Origin: Sulfurovum sp.
GTDB lineage: Bacteria; Campylobacterota; Campylobacteria; Campylobacterales; Sulfurovaceae
Direction of reading: 5' to 3'
DNA length: 64,000 nt
NCBI GenBank assembly: GCA_030949325.1
Contig: JAUZSQ010000041.1
Span: 1 to 64,000, forward strand
Of the stretch, positions 46,875 to 55,203 are shown one piece after another; position 1 is the first letter of the stretch; each line of letters starts with the position of its first letter. The position numbers and the translations under genes were made by a program. Below the pieces are notes generated by a model. It did no database searches and was not told the DNA's origin. It saw only the letters and a list, made by a program, of their open reading frames with translations.

Positions 46875-49095
46875 TTATAGTATCTCCCATTGGATTGCAA
46901 TAATTCATCTGTTGTAATTGTCTGTTCTTTTGCTTTTTTAAGTTCTGCTATCAACTCATCGCGAAGTTCTTCAATCTCTTCTTCAATATCAAAAATCTCT
47001 CTTTGTATCTTTCTTCTCTTCTTCTCTTGTGCTTTTATTTGAAGTTGTATATCTGTTTGTTCTGCTATATTTTCAGTAGTTAATGCTTGGCGATTTAGCT
47101 CTTTGATTTTACCCTTAGTATCTTTTAACTCTTTTTCAATACTTGCTAATTTATCCTCAGCCCACTTATGTAGTTTGGTGCTTTGGTTAATAAAGTGAGT
47201 TTGATTTGTGGCTTCATTCTCTTTTAGAATTATATCTTTTTGTTTGAGGTATTCATACTCTAATTTTTCAGTATCATTAGTATCAATATTTACTCTTGTA
47301 TTTCTTCCATTAGCTTCGTTGGCTTCAAGAGATAGTAGCTTTGTAGCCACTTCTTCATCTAAGCAGTTTTATAATCACTTGTAAGTGCCGTAATGATTAC
47401 ATACTCTTCTAAGTCATAAGATTGTATAGATACTTTAGTAGCTTTTAGAAAACCTCTTTTGCCTTTGTAGTCATCAAGAACAGATATTTTATACTTGTTG
47501 TGTGTAAGGTCAAAGATAAGTTTAGTAAGTCTCAGCTCTCTTTGTTTAGCTATACCCTCACTTCCTGCTTCAGTTGCTATCATAATAGAAGCTGTATCTT
47601 TGAAATAATCTACTATGGCTTGTTTCATATCAGCACTTTTAGCACCAGTGGCTCTATCGCTATCTTTATACATATCTGCCCAAGCTTTATAAATCTCTTT
47701 TGACTTAGGGTCTGTATTTGTTCCGTTGAATAATACAACTTTATCAAGAAATCCATTAGCACTAAGGTAGTCAAATAAAAACTGTTGGGTTCTTCTACTC
47801 TCTGTAAAGATAATAGCTTTTTGGTCAATGACACCAAGGTTTCCTTGAGCTTCAAAACCTTTTGTTAAAGCACTTAAAAGTGATTTAGCCTTAGTATCTA
47901 TCTCTATACTTTTTGCTAACTCTATAAATGTTTCAAGCTCTCCTATCTCTTTTTCAATTGCTTCTATATCATCATCAAGTAATTTTACTTCTTGAAATGG
48001 TATTTTAGGTTTAACTTCATTTTCTTCTTCAAGATAATCTTCTATAAGTTCATCTTCATCATCCGTTATAATTTCTAAATCTTCCTGAGTAATCTTTTTC
48101 TCAACTACCATTTTTCTAAGTCGTTTTGATTAGAGTTTCAAGAGTTCCAATTATAGCAGTGGTAGAGGAAGCTAAGTAATTTTCTAACTACTAAAGTAAT
48201 AAGGCTTCTTTGTGCTGTTGGGTATAGAATATAAATCTTCATTTAGCATAAAATCAGATATTAAATCATAGAGAGCAACTTCTTCTTTTGATGGTGTAAA
48301 TTCTTCAACTATTGATATTCTCTTAGTGTAGTTGATATACTCAATTACATCTTTTCTAAGAGTTCTTTTTACTATTGGTTTTAGTCTTTCTTTGAGGTCG
48401 TGTATATCACTTGTAGTTAAAGTAGTTGAAGAGAATTGTTTCATAAAGGACTTTTTATTTCCAAATACAAAATCATCTATAACACTTACCAAACCGAATA
48501 TATCAAGTAAAGAGTTTTGAAGTGGTGTAGCTGTAAGTAAAATCTTTTTAGTATCTCTCAAAGCATTAGCAATAGCAAATGACATTTTGGCTTTTTCGCC
48601 TTTGTGGTAGTTCCTAAGTTTGTGAGCTTCATCTATGACTGCTAATTGAAAATCTGCTAAAAACATCGCTTCATTATGTCTTGAAGCAAATTGGTATGAA
48701 GTAATAACTATTTTATCTTTTTGTTCAAAGGGATTTTTATTGCCTTTTGCTACTTCTTCTTTGTAGCTTTTACCATCTAATATAAAGCTATCTAAAAAGA
48801 ACTTCTCTTTAAGTTCCATAGACCACTGTTTTCTAAGACTTGATGGTGCGATAACAATGATTTTTCTTTTTCTTTCACTCCAATACTGAGTAAGAACAAG
48901 ACCAGCTTCATCAGCTAAAATAACACCACTAGATATTGGTGACTTAAAAGCAAAGAGCGCTGCTTCAACTTGATGAGGGTTCAAGTCAATCTGAGCATTG
49001 AATATTGACTGAGATAATCTATCAATAGAATTAGCACTGTTTTGAAGTGTCAGTAGTTCGGCATAATACTTTGAGTGATATTGAGTAAAATTAAT
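46875..49095 (-). pseudogene. SNF2-family helicase missing Walker A and motif V/VI region
   Basis: N-terminus: FTQYHSKYYAELLTLQNSANSIDRLSQSIFNAQIDLNPHQVEAALFAF. Helicase signatures: GVILADEAGLVLTQYW, where family members have ILADEVGLGKTIEAGLVL, so eight residues including GKT are absent; IIVIAPSSLRKQW; AVIDEAHKLRN (DEAH); LLTATPLQNS. C-terminal part: AIIFTESRRTQQFLFDYL, IMIATEAGSEGI, after which the expected NLQ..-IGR.HRxGQ block is missing and a helical tail follows. At least three single-base shifts (near 48190, 48130 and 46900) plus one at 47355. The best start is ATT 49095 after AGGGGATA. As read it cannot hydrolyse ATP. Confidence 0.75.
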
Positions 49096-49110
49096 ATTAT
49101 CCCCTAAAAT

Positions 49111-49196
49111 TGTGTATTTTAGTAGGATTATACTATAATCTTTTTATGATTATAACTATACAAGATAAACAATTTGAAACGCGTAAGATTACACAG
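49111..49196. repeat. 86-bp direct repeat, right copy
   Basis: Exact copy of 39583-39668, offset 9528 bp. It restores the promoter and first 17 codons to the intact host gene at 49146, so insertion of the island did not destroy that gene. Confidence 0.97.
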
Positions 49197-49412
49197 CTCT
49201 ATCCTGCTGTTGTAGTCAAGACAGGATACAAAGATGAGACGACACAAGTGAGCCTAGAGTGGATTGATGTTGAAGCCAAAGGCAAGGTAGAGATTGTAGG
49301 CTATGGTGTCTTTATGTATCTAGGTGAGGATGAGAAGCACTCTTTTGTCTTTGAAAGCAGAACAGAGATGGATGAGTTGATAGGAGATATTGCTTCACAG
49401 TTACAAAAATAG
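49146..49412 (+). CDS. Small conserved-looking protein of unknown function (host gene at island border)
   Basis: 88 residues: MIITIQDKQFETRKITQLYPAVVVKTGYKDETTQVSLEWIDV continuing in short beta strands and a final helix (EMDELIGDIASQLQK). No family recognised. TATAAT at 49134-49139 would place the transcription start at the ATG itself, and there is no Shine-Dalgarno, so a leaderless mRNA is plausible. Its first 51 nt are duplicated at the other end of the island. The TPR gene follows 76 nt later. Confidence 0.7.
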   Translation: MIITIQDKQFETRKITQLYPAVVVKTGYKDETTQVSLEWIDVEAKGKVEIVGYGVFMYLGEDEKHSFVFESRTEMDELIGDIASQLQK

Positions 49413-49488
49413 ATTTCAATTTTTATCGCTTTTTCTTTGCTTTTAAGTTAGATTATTCTATGATGTCATATTTACTTTTGGAGCATTC

Positions 49489-50133
49489 ATGACTACATTT
49501 CAACTTTTACTTTTTATTATCGCTGGAGGTATCTTATACCTTTTTTTCAAACAACTTTTTTCTGGCAATCATCCCAAAAGAGGTATCGACTTTGAAGCCA
49601 AAACCGAGGATACCCATATCGGTGGAATTAACCGTCCTGACAAAACCTTTGCTCGACCTAGAGTAGAGGTTTCACGTATAGAGCAACTCTTAGTGATGGC
49701 AGATGAAGCTATGGAGAAAAACGATTTTGATGAAGCATCCAAAGCCTTGGGTTCTGCACTCATTATCGAACCCAAAAATGCCCATGTTTTACAAAAAATG
49801 GGCTATGTATATACACAAACCCAAGTATTTACTGAGGCAAAATCTTGCTATGAAACGCTTCTTAGTATAGATGCCAATGACGATATGGCTCATGTACTGT
49901 TGGCAAATACCCTACACAGTATGGGTGAAAATAGCGCAGCAGAAGTACATCACAAGAAAGCCATCGCCTTAGATGAAGAGTATGCAGGACATTACTTTAA
50001 CTATGCCAATACACTCTATGACAGTAAACGTTATAGCGATGCCTTAGTACAATATCAAAAAGCCTATGCGTTAGATGATACCCTAAGTGTAGCCAAAGAA
50101 ATGATAGAAGAACTAGAGGCAAAGCATGCGTAG
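49489..50133 (+). CDS. Membrane-anchored TPR protein
   Basis: 214 residues. One N-terminal transmembrane helix (TTFQLLLFIIAGGILYLFFKQLF), a linker, then tetratricopeptide repeats from about residue 70: EKNDFDEASKALGSALIIEPKNAHVLQKMGYVYTQTQVFTEAKSCYETLLSIDANDDMAHVLLANTLHSMG and two more. TPR arrays are protein-interaction scaffolds; the partner is unknown. It overlaps the next small gene by 8 nt. Confidence 0.85.
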   Translation: MTTFQLLLFIIAGGILYLFFKQLFSGNHPKRGIDFEAKTEDTHIGGINRPDKTFARPRVEVSRIEQLLVMADEAMEKNDFDEASKALGSALIIEPKNAHVLQKMGYVYTQTQVFTEAKSCYETLLSIDANDDMAHVLLANTLHSMGENSAAEVHHKKAIALDEEYAGHYFNYANTLYDSKRYSDALVQYQKAYALDDTLSVAKEMIEELEAKHA

Positions 50134-50350
50134 TCATAGCTACTTTATCTCACAAGAAGCTACTGTAGAGTTACTAGCAAGGGTAAGTCATCTTTGTGCT
50201 GAATGTTATAACGATATGGCTGAAGGAGATATTATTCATTATGATAGGGAGCATTATCGTTATGTATGTAAATCATGTGAAGAAGTATTGTATACAAGAC
50301 GTCAAGAACATGAGGCAAAGAGTGAGGAAGAGGGTGCTATACTATTTTAG
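50126..50350 (+). CDS. Small zinc-ribbon-like protein
   Basis: 74 residues with two Cys pairs, HLCAECYNDM and YVCKSCEEVLY (CxxC each), 25 residues apart, the spacing of a zinc ribbon. The C-terminus is charged. Overlaps the TPR gene end and ends inside a hairpin. Function unknown; a similar small CxxC protein could be regulatory or a metal-binding accessory. Confidence 0.6.
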   Translation: MRSHSYFISQEATVELLARVSHLCAECYNDMAEGDIIHYDREHYRYVCKSCEEVLYTRRQEHEAKSEEEGAILF

Positions 50351-50354
50351 CACC
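50333..50354. terminator. Hairpin overlapping the zinc-ribbon gene stop
   Basis: GGTGCTA (50333-50339) pairs with TAGCACC (50348-50354) around an 8-nt AT-rich loop. It lies between convergent genes (zinc-ribbon protein and bactofilin) and includes the TAG stop. Flanking bases extend the stem imperfectly. Confidence 0.5.
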
Positions 50355-50364
50355 TCTTGATAGA

Positions 50365-51063
50365 CTATTTTTTAAAGAAATCATCTTCGCCTTCGCTAGA
50401 TACTGACCCTTTACCCTTGGCTGTAGGTTTGCCTTTGGCTGTAGGTTTGCCTTTAGATGGAGTGGCTTTAGCTTTGATATTGGTATTTTCGTCACTTTCT
50501 TGATAGGTTGACATCGTACCTATCATTCGACCACCTTCTTCGGTTTTGATATTTTTGACCGTAATTTGTCCTTCTACGAAACCTTTGGCACCAATTTCAA
50601 GTATTTCAGAAGCAATGACTGTTCCATCAATTTTGCCATGGACAGTAATGGTTTTACTCTTGATACATACGGCATCAATATGACTGTTTTCCAATACTTG
50701 AATGCTTTCAAGACCTGTAATCTCACCATTGATAGCACCATCGAGAATAAGGTGCTTGGCTACAATACTTTTACCTACTTTACCTGTTTTCATGACTTCT
50801 AGGTTATCACAATGAATCGTCCCTTTAAGCTCACCATTAATAATGACATTTTTTGCACGAACATCACCTTCGACGACGCCACTGTTTCCAATGACTAGCG
50901 TGTTACTTACGGTGATATTTCCCAATACATTTCCATCTACATGTATCGTATCACTACCATCCAAATCTCCTGTGACTTTCATACATGCTGTAATGATAGT
51001 TGCCGAAGAAATTTTATCCGAGCTGATAGTTCTAGGTTCTTTCTTGTCTCCAAATAATGCCAT
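50365..51063 (-). CDS. Bactofilin
   Basis: 232 residues. The core is the bactofilin beta-helix: IHVDGNVLGNITVSNTLVIGNSGVVEGDVRAKNVIINGELKGTIHCDNLEV and further turns of about 17-18 residues. The C-terminal tail has a duplicated GKPTAKGKPTAKGKG. Bactofilins polymerise without nucleotides and position cell-wall enzymes; in Helicobacter pylori the bactofilin CcmA works with the M23 peptidase Csd1 for cell curvature. An M23 peptidase gene directly precedes it here, which supports a cell-shape role. Confidence 0.92.
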   Translation of the reverse strand: MALFGDKKEPRTISSDKISSATIITACMKVTGDLDGSDTIHVDGNVLGNITVSNTLVIGNSGVVEGDVRAKNVIINGELKGTIHCDNLEVMKTGKVGKSIVAKHLILDGAINGEITGLESIQVLENSHIDAVCIKSKTITVHGKIDGTVIASEILEIGAKGFVEGQITVKNIKTEEGGRMIGTMSTYQESDENTNIKAKATPSKGKPTAKGKPTAKGKGSVSSEGEDDFFKK

Positions 51064-51091
51064 ATTATTTCCTTTTTGTGTTTGTTTTGTG

Positions 51092-52105
51092 TTATTTTGT
51101 AGAAAGACTAATGAGTTTTTCTGTTTGTTTTAAAATACTTGTCCAATTGACTAAGTCTATTCTATCGCTTATATTGTTAATGTTATCTAAATCCATAAAC
51201 ATAAATTTCTTAGGGTCTAACCACTTGCTCAGATAACGTACTTCATAGTGTAGATGAGGTCCTGTACTTCTGCCTGTACTTCCTACATAGCCTATCTTTT
51301 GTCCTTTGCTCACATAGTCACCACTTTTGACAGCAAAACGGCTCAAATGCCCATAGGCTGTTTTGAATCCATACGAATGTGCAATGAGGATAAAGTTACC
51401 ATAATGCCCCTTTTTCTTGGCATAAACGATTGCACCACTTGCAGGAGCATAGATAGGCGTACCATGTTTCGCAGGTAAATCTAACCCTGCATGAAAGGTT
51501 TTTCTTTTGGTCACGGGGTGGACTCTATAGCCAAATTCACTAGAGACACGTTTGTACTTCAAGGGTTTACCATTGGGGATATTATTGAGTAATAACATCT
51601 TTTGGATGGCGGTAATTTTTTCTTGCTTACTTTCTTCTTTGACATGCTCTACAAGTATATCTTTTTTGGTTTGTTCTTGTTCCTTGGCTTGTACGATACG
51701 CTCTGAAAAACTGGTATTGATATCAGGTCCTATTCCCATGATATCTTCGACCTCACGCAAATACTCATTGACCGAATAGAGCTTATCTGTATCCTCATTG
51801 ATTCGGCTAAGTAACTGTGCTTTGTGGTCTTTGAGTTTATCATTATTACTTTGGAGGGTATCTCCCATAGTCTTAAGCTCAGTGGTCATCGCCTTTAAGC
51901 CAACAATCTCTGTCTTAAATGAATTTATTTCTACTTTTGAGTGGTCTATTTTTTCACTTAAGAACTGAATATAATAGAGTGTGCCTACCCCAATAAGAAG
52001 AAAAATCATCACCAGCACAAAAATTACTTTTTTAATAATTTGATGCACAGAGTATTGCTTGGAACCATTAATCGTACTGATGGTAATAATAAGACGGTTT
52101 TTCAT
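51092..52105 (-). CDS. M23 (LytM) peptidoglycan endopeptidase, membrane-anchored
   Basis: 337 residues: transmembrane helix near residues 25-47 (VIFVLVMIFLLIGVGTLYYI), a coiled coil (residues about 50-120), then the LytM domain with TFHAGLDLPAKHGTPIYAPASG (zinc His and Asp), AYGHLSRFAVKSGDYVSKGQKIGYVGSTGRSTGPHLHYEVR (HLH). It would cut D,D cross-links. The architecture matches cell-shape endopeptidases Csd1/Csd2, and the bactofilin follows on the same strand. It overlaps pdxA by 4 nt. Confidence 0.92.
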   Translation of the reverse strand: MKNRLIITISTINGSKQYSVHQIIKKVIFVLVMIFLLIGVGTLYYIQFLSEKIDHSKVEINSFKTEIVGLKAMTTELKTMGDTLQSNNDKLKDHKAQLLSRINEDTDKLYSVNEYLREVEDIMGIGPDINTSFSERIVQAKEQEQTKKDILVEHVKEESKQEKITAIQKMLLLNNIPNGKPLKYKRVSSEFGYRVHPVTKRKTFHAGLDLPAKHGTPIYAPASGAIVYAKKKGHYGNFILIAHSYGFKTAYGHLSRFAVKSGDYVSKGQKIGYVGSTGRSTGPHLHYEVRYLSKWLDPKKFMFMDLDNINNISDRIDLVNWTSILKQTEKLISLSTK

Positions 52106-53037
52106 GAAATATCCTTAATATATTGTATAGCATTAAGATAGCTATAGGAGTTGAGCTTGGTATGGGTGTAGGCAATATCAAATGCTGTACCGTGGTCAAC
52201 GGAAGTACGCACAATAGGTAGATTTAAAGAAATATTGATGCCTTCATCAAAATACAGAGCCTTTAGAGGTGCCAAACCTTGGTCATGGTACATGGCAATA
52301 TAATGGCTATAGTTTTTGCGAACATTAGGCGTAAAAGCCACATCAGGAACCAGAGGCTTAGTATAAATAGGGTAGGGTTTATCTTGACCTATTTGTGTAT
52401 GCACATACTCAATGGCTTCTTCAATAATACGCTCTTCATCTCCTAAGACTCCCTCATCTCCTGCATGAGGATTCAGACCCAATACTGCTACGGTACTGCT
52501 AGGTTTGGCTGTCTTGTAAAAATCAAGTAAAAATCGGACTAAAGACTTTTTGTTGATAGAAGATGCCACTTCTTTGAGTGGAATATGCTCGGTAAAGAGT
52601 GCCACATACATTTGCTCACAACCTAGCATCATAATCGCTTCAGCATCAAAAAAGTCACGCAAGGCATCCGTATGACCCTTGTACTCTACACCTGCTAACT
52701 CCCATGCTTTTTTGTGAATAGGCAAGGTACAAATAGCATCAACTTCATGGCAGTTTGCTAAAGAGACTGCTTTGACAAAAGAGGCATAGGCATAGGCACC
52801 ACTTTCTTTGGAGACTTGTCCTGCTTCAATATCAAAATACGCAGAGATATCTTCAATCGTCTCAAAGCCCTCAGGGATAGGGATATCAAGTTTTTGGGAG
52901 GCTTGAAGAAGCATGGCTTTGTCTATACAATAAAATATATCACTAGACTCATAGAGCAGGGCATGATTTTGGAGTGCCAGTTGAATACCTATACCATTGA
53001 GGTCACCGATGGAGACAGCAATTTTTTTCCTGCTCAT
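52102..53037 (-). CDS. pdxA: 4-hydroxythreonine-4-phosphate dehydrogenase
   Basis: 311 residues. VSIGDLNGIGIQLAL (N-terminus), VEYKGHTDALRDFF, VLGLNPHAGDEGVLGDEE, MYHDQGLAPLKAL and VRTSVDHGTAFDIAYT supply the substrate loop and the three metal His residues. It makes the phosphohydroxy-aminoacetone used by PdxJ. One-nucleotide overlap with pdxJ upstream (TAATG-like junction), so the two are expressed together. Confidence 0.95.
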   Translation of the reverse strand: MSRKKIAVSIGDLNGIGIQLALQNHALLYESSDIFYCIDKAMLLQASQKLDIPIPEGFETIEDISAYFDIEAGQVSKESGAYAYASFVKAVSLANCHEVDAICTLPIHKKAWELAGVEYKGHTDALRDFFDAEAIMMLGCEQMYVALFTEHIPLKEVASSINKKSLVRFLLDFYKTAKPSSTVAVLGLNPHAGDEGVLGDEERIIEEAIEYVHTQIGQDKPYPIYTKPLVPDVAFTPNVRKNYSHYIAMYHDQGLAPLKALYFDEGINISLNLPIVRTSVDHGTAFDIAYTHTKLNSYSYLNAIQYIKDIS

Positions 53038-53819
53038 TATCGAATCATTTGTGTTTTGATATCATGTATAGATTGCTCTAATCCTACATAAATAGCACGG
53101 GCTACAATACTTTGACCAATATTGAGCTCCTCAATCGTCTCTATCTCTACAATATCTTTGACATTTTGCATCGTCAGTCCATGACCAGCAGCAACGCGTA
53201 AGCCTTGCTCCATCGCTTCACAACTCAGCAGTCGTAATTTACAAAGCTCTTCTTTGAGCATTTTTTTGAGGTCTGTTCGGCAGAGTTCTAGTTCTGGGAT
53301 GCTGTGATGTGTTTTTGACAAATTGCTATAGAGCATCGCATAGATATTGGCATAATGTCCTGTATGAAATTCTATCCACTCTACACCCAAAGCAATAGAA
53401 GCCCTAATCGCATCAAGACTAAGGTCTATAAACAAAGAAACCTCTATCTCATGGGCTTGTAAGCTCTTGATAGCTTCCTTAAGTTGCACTTGTTCCCCTT
53501 GGATATAGAGTCCACCTTCGGTAGTGACTTCTTCTCGTTTCTCAGGGACTAGCGTCACACGATGGGGTTTGAGCTCACAGGCTATCTTTATCATCTCTGG
53601 TGAAATAGCACACTCCAAATTGACAGGCAGAGCAGAGAGCTCAATAATATTTTGGGCATCCTTGTCTTGGATATGTCGTCTGTCTTCACGCAAATGTATC
53701 GTAATCTGGTCAGCCCCTGCACGTTTACAGATACCCAAAGCATCAAGTGGGTCAGGTTCTGCTATCTTTCTGGCTTCTCTAAGGACAGCTATATGGTCTA
53801 TATTTACGCCTAATAACAT
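53037..53819 (-). CDS. pdxJ: Pyridoxine 5'-phosphate synthase
   Basis: 260 residues. LLGVNIDHIAVLREARKIAEPDPLDALGICKRAGADQITIHLREDRRHIQDKD is the family N-terminus with the catalytic Glu/His set, followed by VTLVPEKREEVTTEGG, WIEFHTGHYAN and AAGHGLTMQNVKDI. It condenses 1-deoxyxylulose 5-phosphate with the PdxA product to give pyridoxine phosphate. PdxA-PdxJ define the DXP-dependent vitamin B6 route. Confidence 0.95.
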   Translation of the reverse strand: MLLGVNIDHIAVLREARKIAEPDPLDALGICKRAGADQITIHLREDRRHIQDKDAQNIIELSALPVNLECAISPEMIKIACELKPHRVTLVPEKREEVTTEGGLYIQGEQVQLKEAIKSLQAHEIEVSLFIDLSLDAIRASIALGVEWIEFHTGHYANIYAMLYSNLSKTHHSIPELELCRTDLKKMLKEELCKLRLLSCEAMEQGLRVAAGHGLTMQNVKDIVEIETIEELNIGQSIVARAIYVGLEQSIHDIKTQMIR

Positions 53820-53831
53820 AAGAGACTCCCT

Positions 53832-54215
53832 TTAAGTATGGTGTATATCGATGCTATCATCTGCATCTTCTGTATAAGATTTGGTGGTTTTTCGTTTCTT
53901 GTAGGTTCGCTTACTAGGATTTTGTTCTGCTATAAGGTTCTTGGTTTTTTTCAAAGAAAGATTATAAAACCAAATAATAGCCAAAATCAAAATAGCCCCT
54001 ATCATAAAATGATAAATCACAATCCCTGCACCAATCCCATAGCCAAAATTAAGCAGGTGCTGTTTCTCTATCTTCTCTTCGACGGACATAGAAGATTCAT
54101 CTTTCTTAAAAACTTTCACAGCATTATCAATAAACCCACCTACATGAGACAAGAGACTACTGCCTTTGCTTTTAATGTTTTTTAATGTAAAATTATTTTT
54201 TTCTATTTCATTCAT
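53832..54215 (-). CDS. Bitopic or hairpin membrane protein, unknown
   Basis: 127 residues: polar N-terminus (EKNNFTLKNIKSKGSSLLSHVGGFIDNAVKVFKKDE), one long hydrophobic segment (residues about 55-85, FGYGIGAGIVIYHFMIGAILILAIIWFYN), then a basic tail KRTYKKRKTTKSYTED. No recognised domain. It is 12 nt upstream of pdxJ on the same strand and probably on the pdx transcript. Confidence 0.55.
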   Translation of the reverse strand: MNEIEKNNFTLKNIKSKGSSLLSHVGGFIDNAVKVFKKDESSMSVEEKIEKQHLLNFGYGIGAGIVIYHFMIGAILILAIIWFYNLSLKKTKNLIAEQNPSKRTYKKRKTTKSYTEDADDSIDIHHT

Positions 54216-54275
54216 GAGATTATTATAGCCAAAAATGGGTAAACAGTCTATGAAGTTAGGACGAGAAGTATTAGC

Positions 54276-55104
54276 TTATCTCAACAAACGCACGTCCAAA
54301 CTCAAACCTGTTTTACTAGCAATCGTCTCATCATCCAAAATATCTAAGAGGTTTTTTGCTATGGCTATTTTACCTTGCTCTAATCCCTGCTCCAATCCTT
54401 GCTCCAAACCTATCAACACCCCTTCTTTTTCTGATTCTTCTTTGGCATAGTCCATCACAGCTTTATAGTCGAGTCTTCGCTTTAAGTCTTGTTGATAGGT
54501 AAATTGTTCATCTTTATTAAGGGCTAAAAACTCTGCGACTTCAAAGGCTTCTGTAAGTACGTTATCTTTTTTAAGTTTGCTCGGTATGGCTTGGCTATCT
54601 GCTAGGTTATTGAGATAATAGAGCCAATATTCCAAATGAGAAGAGAGTTGGGATTCACTCTTTTTAAACTTGGGCATTTCCAAATAATAATAGGTAAGCT
54701 TATCATAAAATATCTCTTTGCTATCGCAGTTCATCAGTTGGACTTTGCTGAGATAATTATCATGTGTATCATCCATTACAAAATCTAAGATACCTACAAA
54801 GTATATTTTCTCCAAGCGATAATCCCAGTCTCCTTTTTTGGACTGTTCTTGGATAGGAAATGACGTATAATACACACTTCTATCTTTGAAATATCGTTGT
54901 TTACTTCTTTGGAGTTCTACGATGAAGTTATGGTTTTTCTCATCCGTACAATAGACATCAAAGATAGCACGTCTATCAATAATAGACAAACCCAATTTCT
55001 CTAAGTTACGGTATTCCAAATCTATAATTTTGCGTTCCAAAGATATGCTTGAACCCAAAGTCTGTAAAGGGGTCGATATATTTGTCTTTTATGGTCATGC
55101 ACAT
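54276..55104 (-). pseudogene. Rpn/PD-(D/E)XK nuclease-family transposase-like protein, internally deleted
   Basis: From ATG 55104: TIKDKYIDPFTDFGFKHIFG, the family start. The segment that normally follows (TEPNKELLIDFLNxLL) is missing and the frame changes, continuing LERKIIDLEYRNLEKLGLSIIDRRAIFDVYCTDEKNHNFIVELQRSKQ (catalytic D and E-x-Q), RSVYYTSFPIQEQ, ILDFVMDDT, YYLEMPKFKK. A C-terminal LEQGLEQGLEQG repeat is typical. Rpn proteins cut DNA and promote recombination. The deletion removes roughly 20-25 residues plus the frame, so it is probably inactive. It lies beside the RAYT element. Confidence 0.75.
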
Positions 55105-55171
55105 AGGGTTTCCTTTTTTAGATTTTATCCAATTTTCATTAGAACTTTGACGAGGCTAAAGCCCAATGCCA

Positions 55172-55203
55172 AAGGTATAGGGGTCAAGAAGGTATAGGGG
55201 TCA
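55172..55203. repeat. Two tandem copies of AAGGTATAGGGGTCA
   Basis: Exact 15-mer at 55172-55186 and again at 55189-55203, two bases apart. The second copy runs into the left terminal inverted repeat of the RAYT element. It may be REP-like substrate sequence. Confidence 0.7.

Larger units (their letters stand above)
39669..49110. mobile_element. 9.4-kb restriction-modification island inserted with 86-bp target duplication
   Basis: Unique DNA between the two 86-bp repeats, holding one minus-strand operon: SNF2 helicase, mod, AlbA/ATPase-type gene, res. No integrase, transposase or tRNA end is present. Base composition is visibly more AT-rich than the flanks. Removing the island plus one repeat restores an ordinary yqeY / small-gene divergent locus. 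Restriction-modification genes inserted with long target duplications were described in Helicobacter pylori; this has the same form. Confidence 0.85.

Noticed and set aside
39669-49110. DISARM, BREX or Dnd system
   Set aside because: No DUF1998, phospholipase D, PglZ, BrxL or Dnd proteins; the methylase and Res are of type III form.
54340-54440. Tandem LEQG-coding repeats as a CRISPR-like or regulatory array
   Set aside because: The 12-nt units lie in frame inside the Rpn gene and are a known feature of that family's tail.
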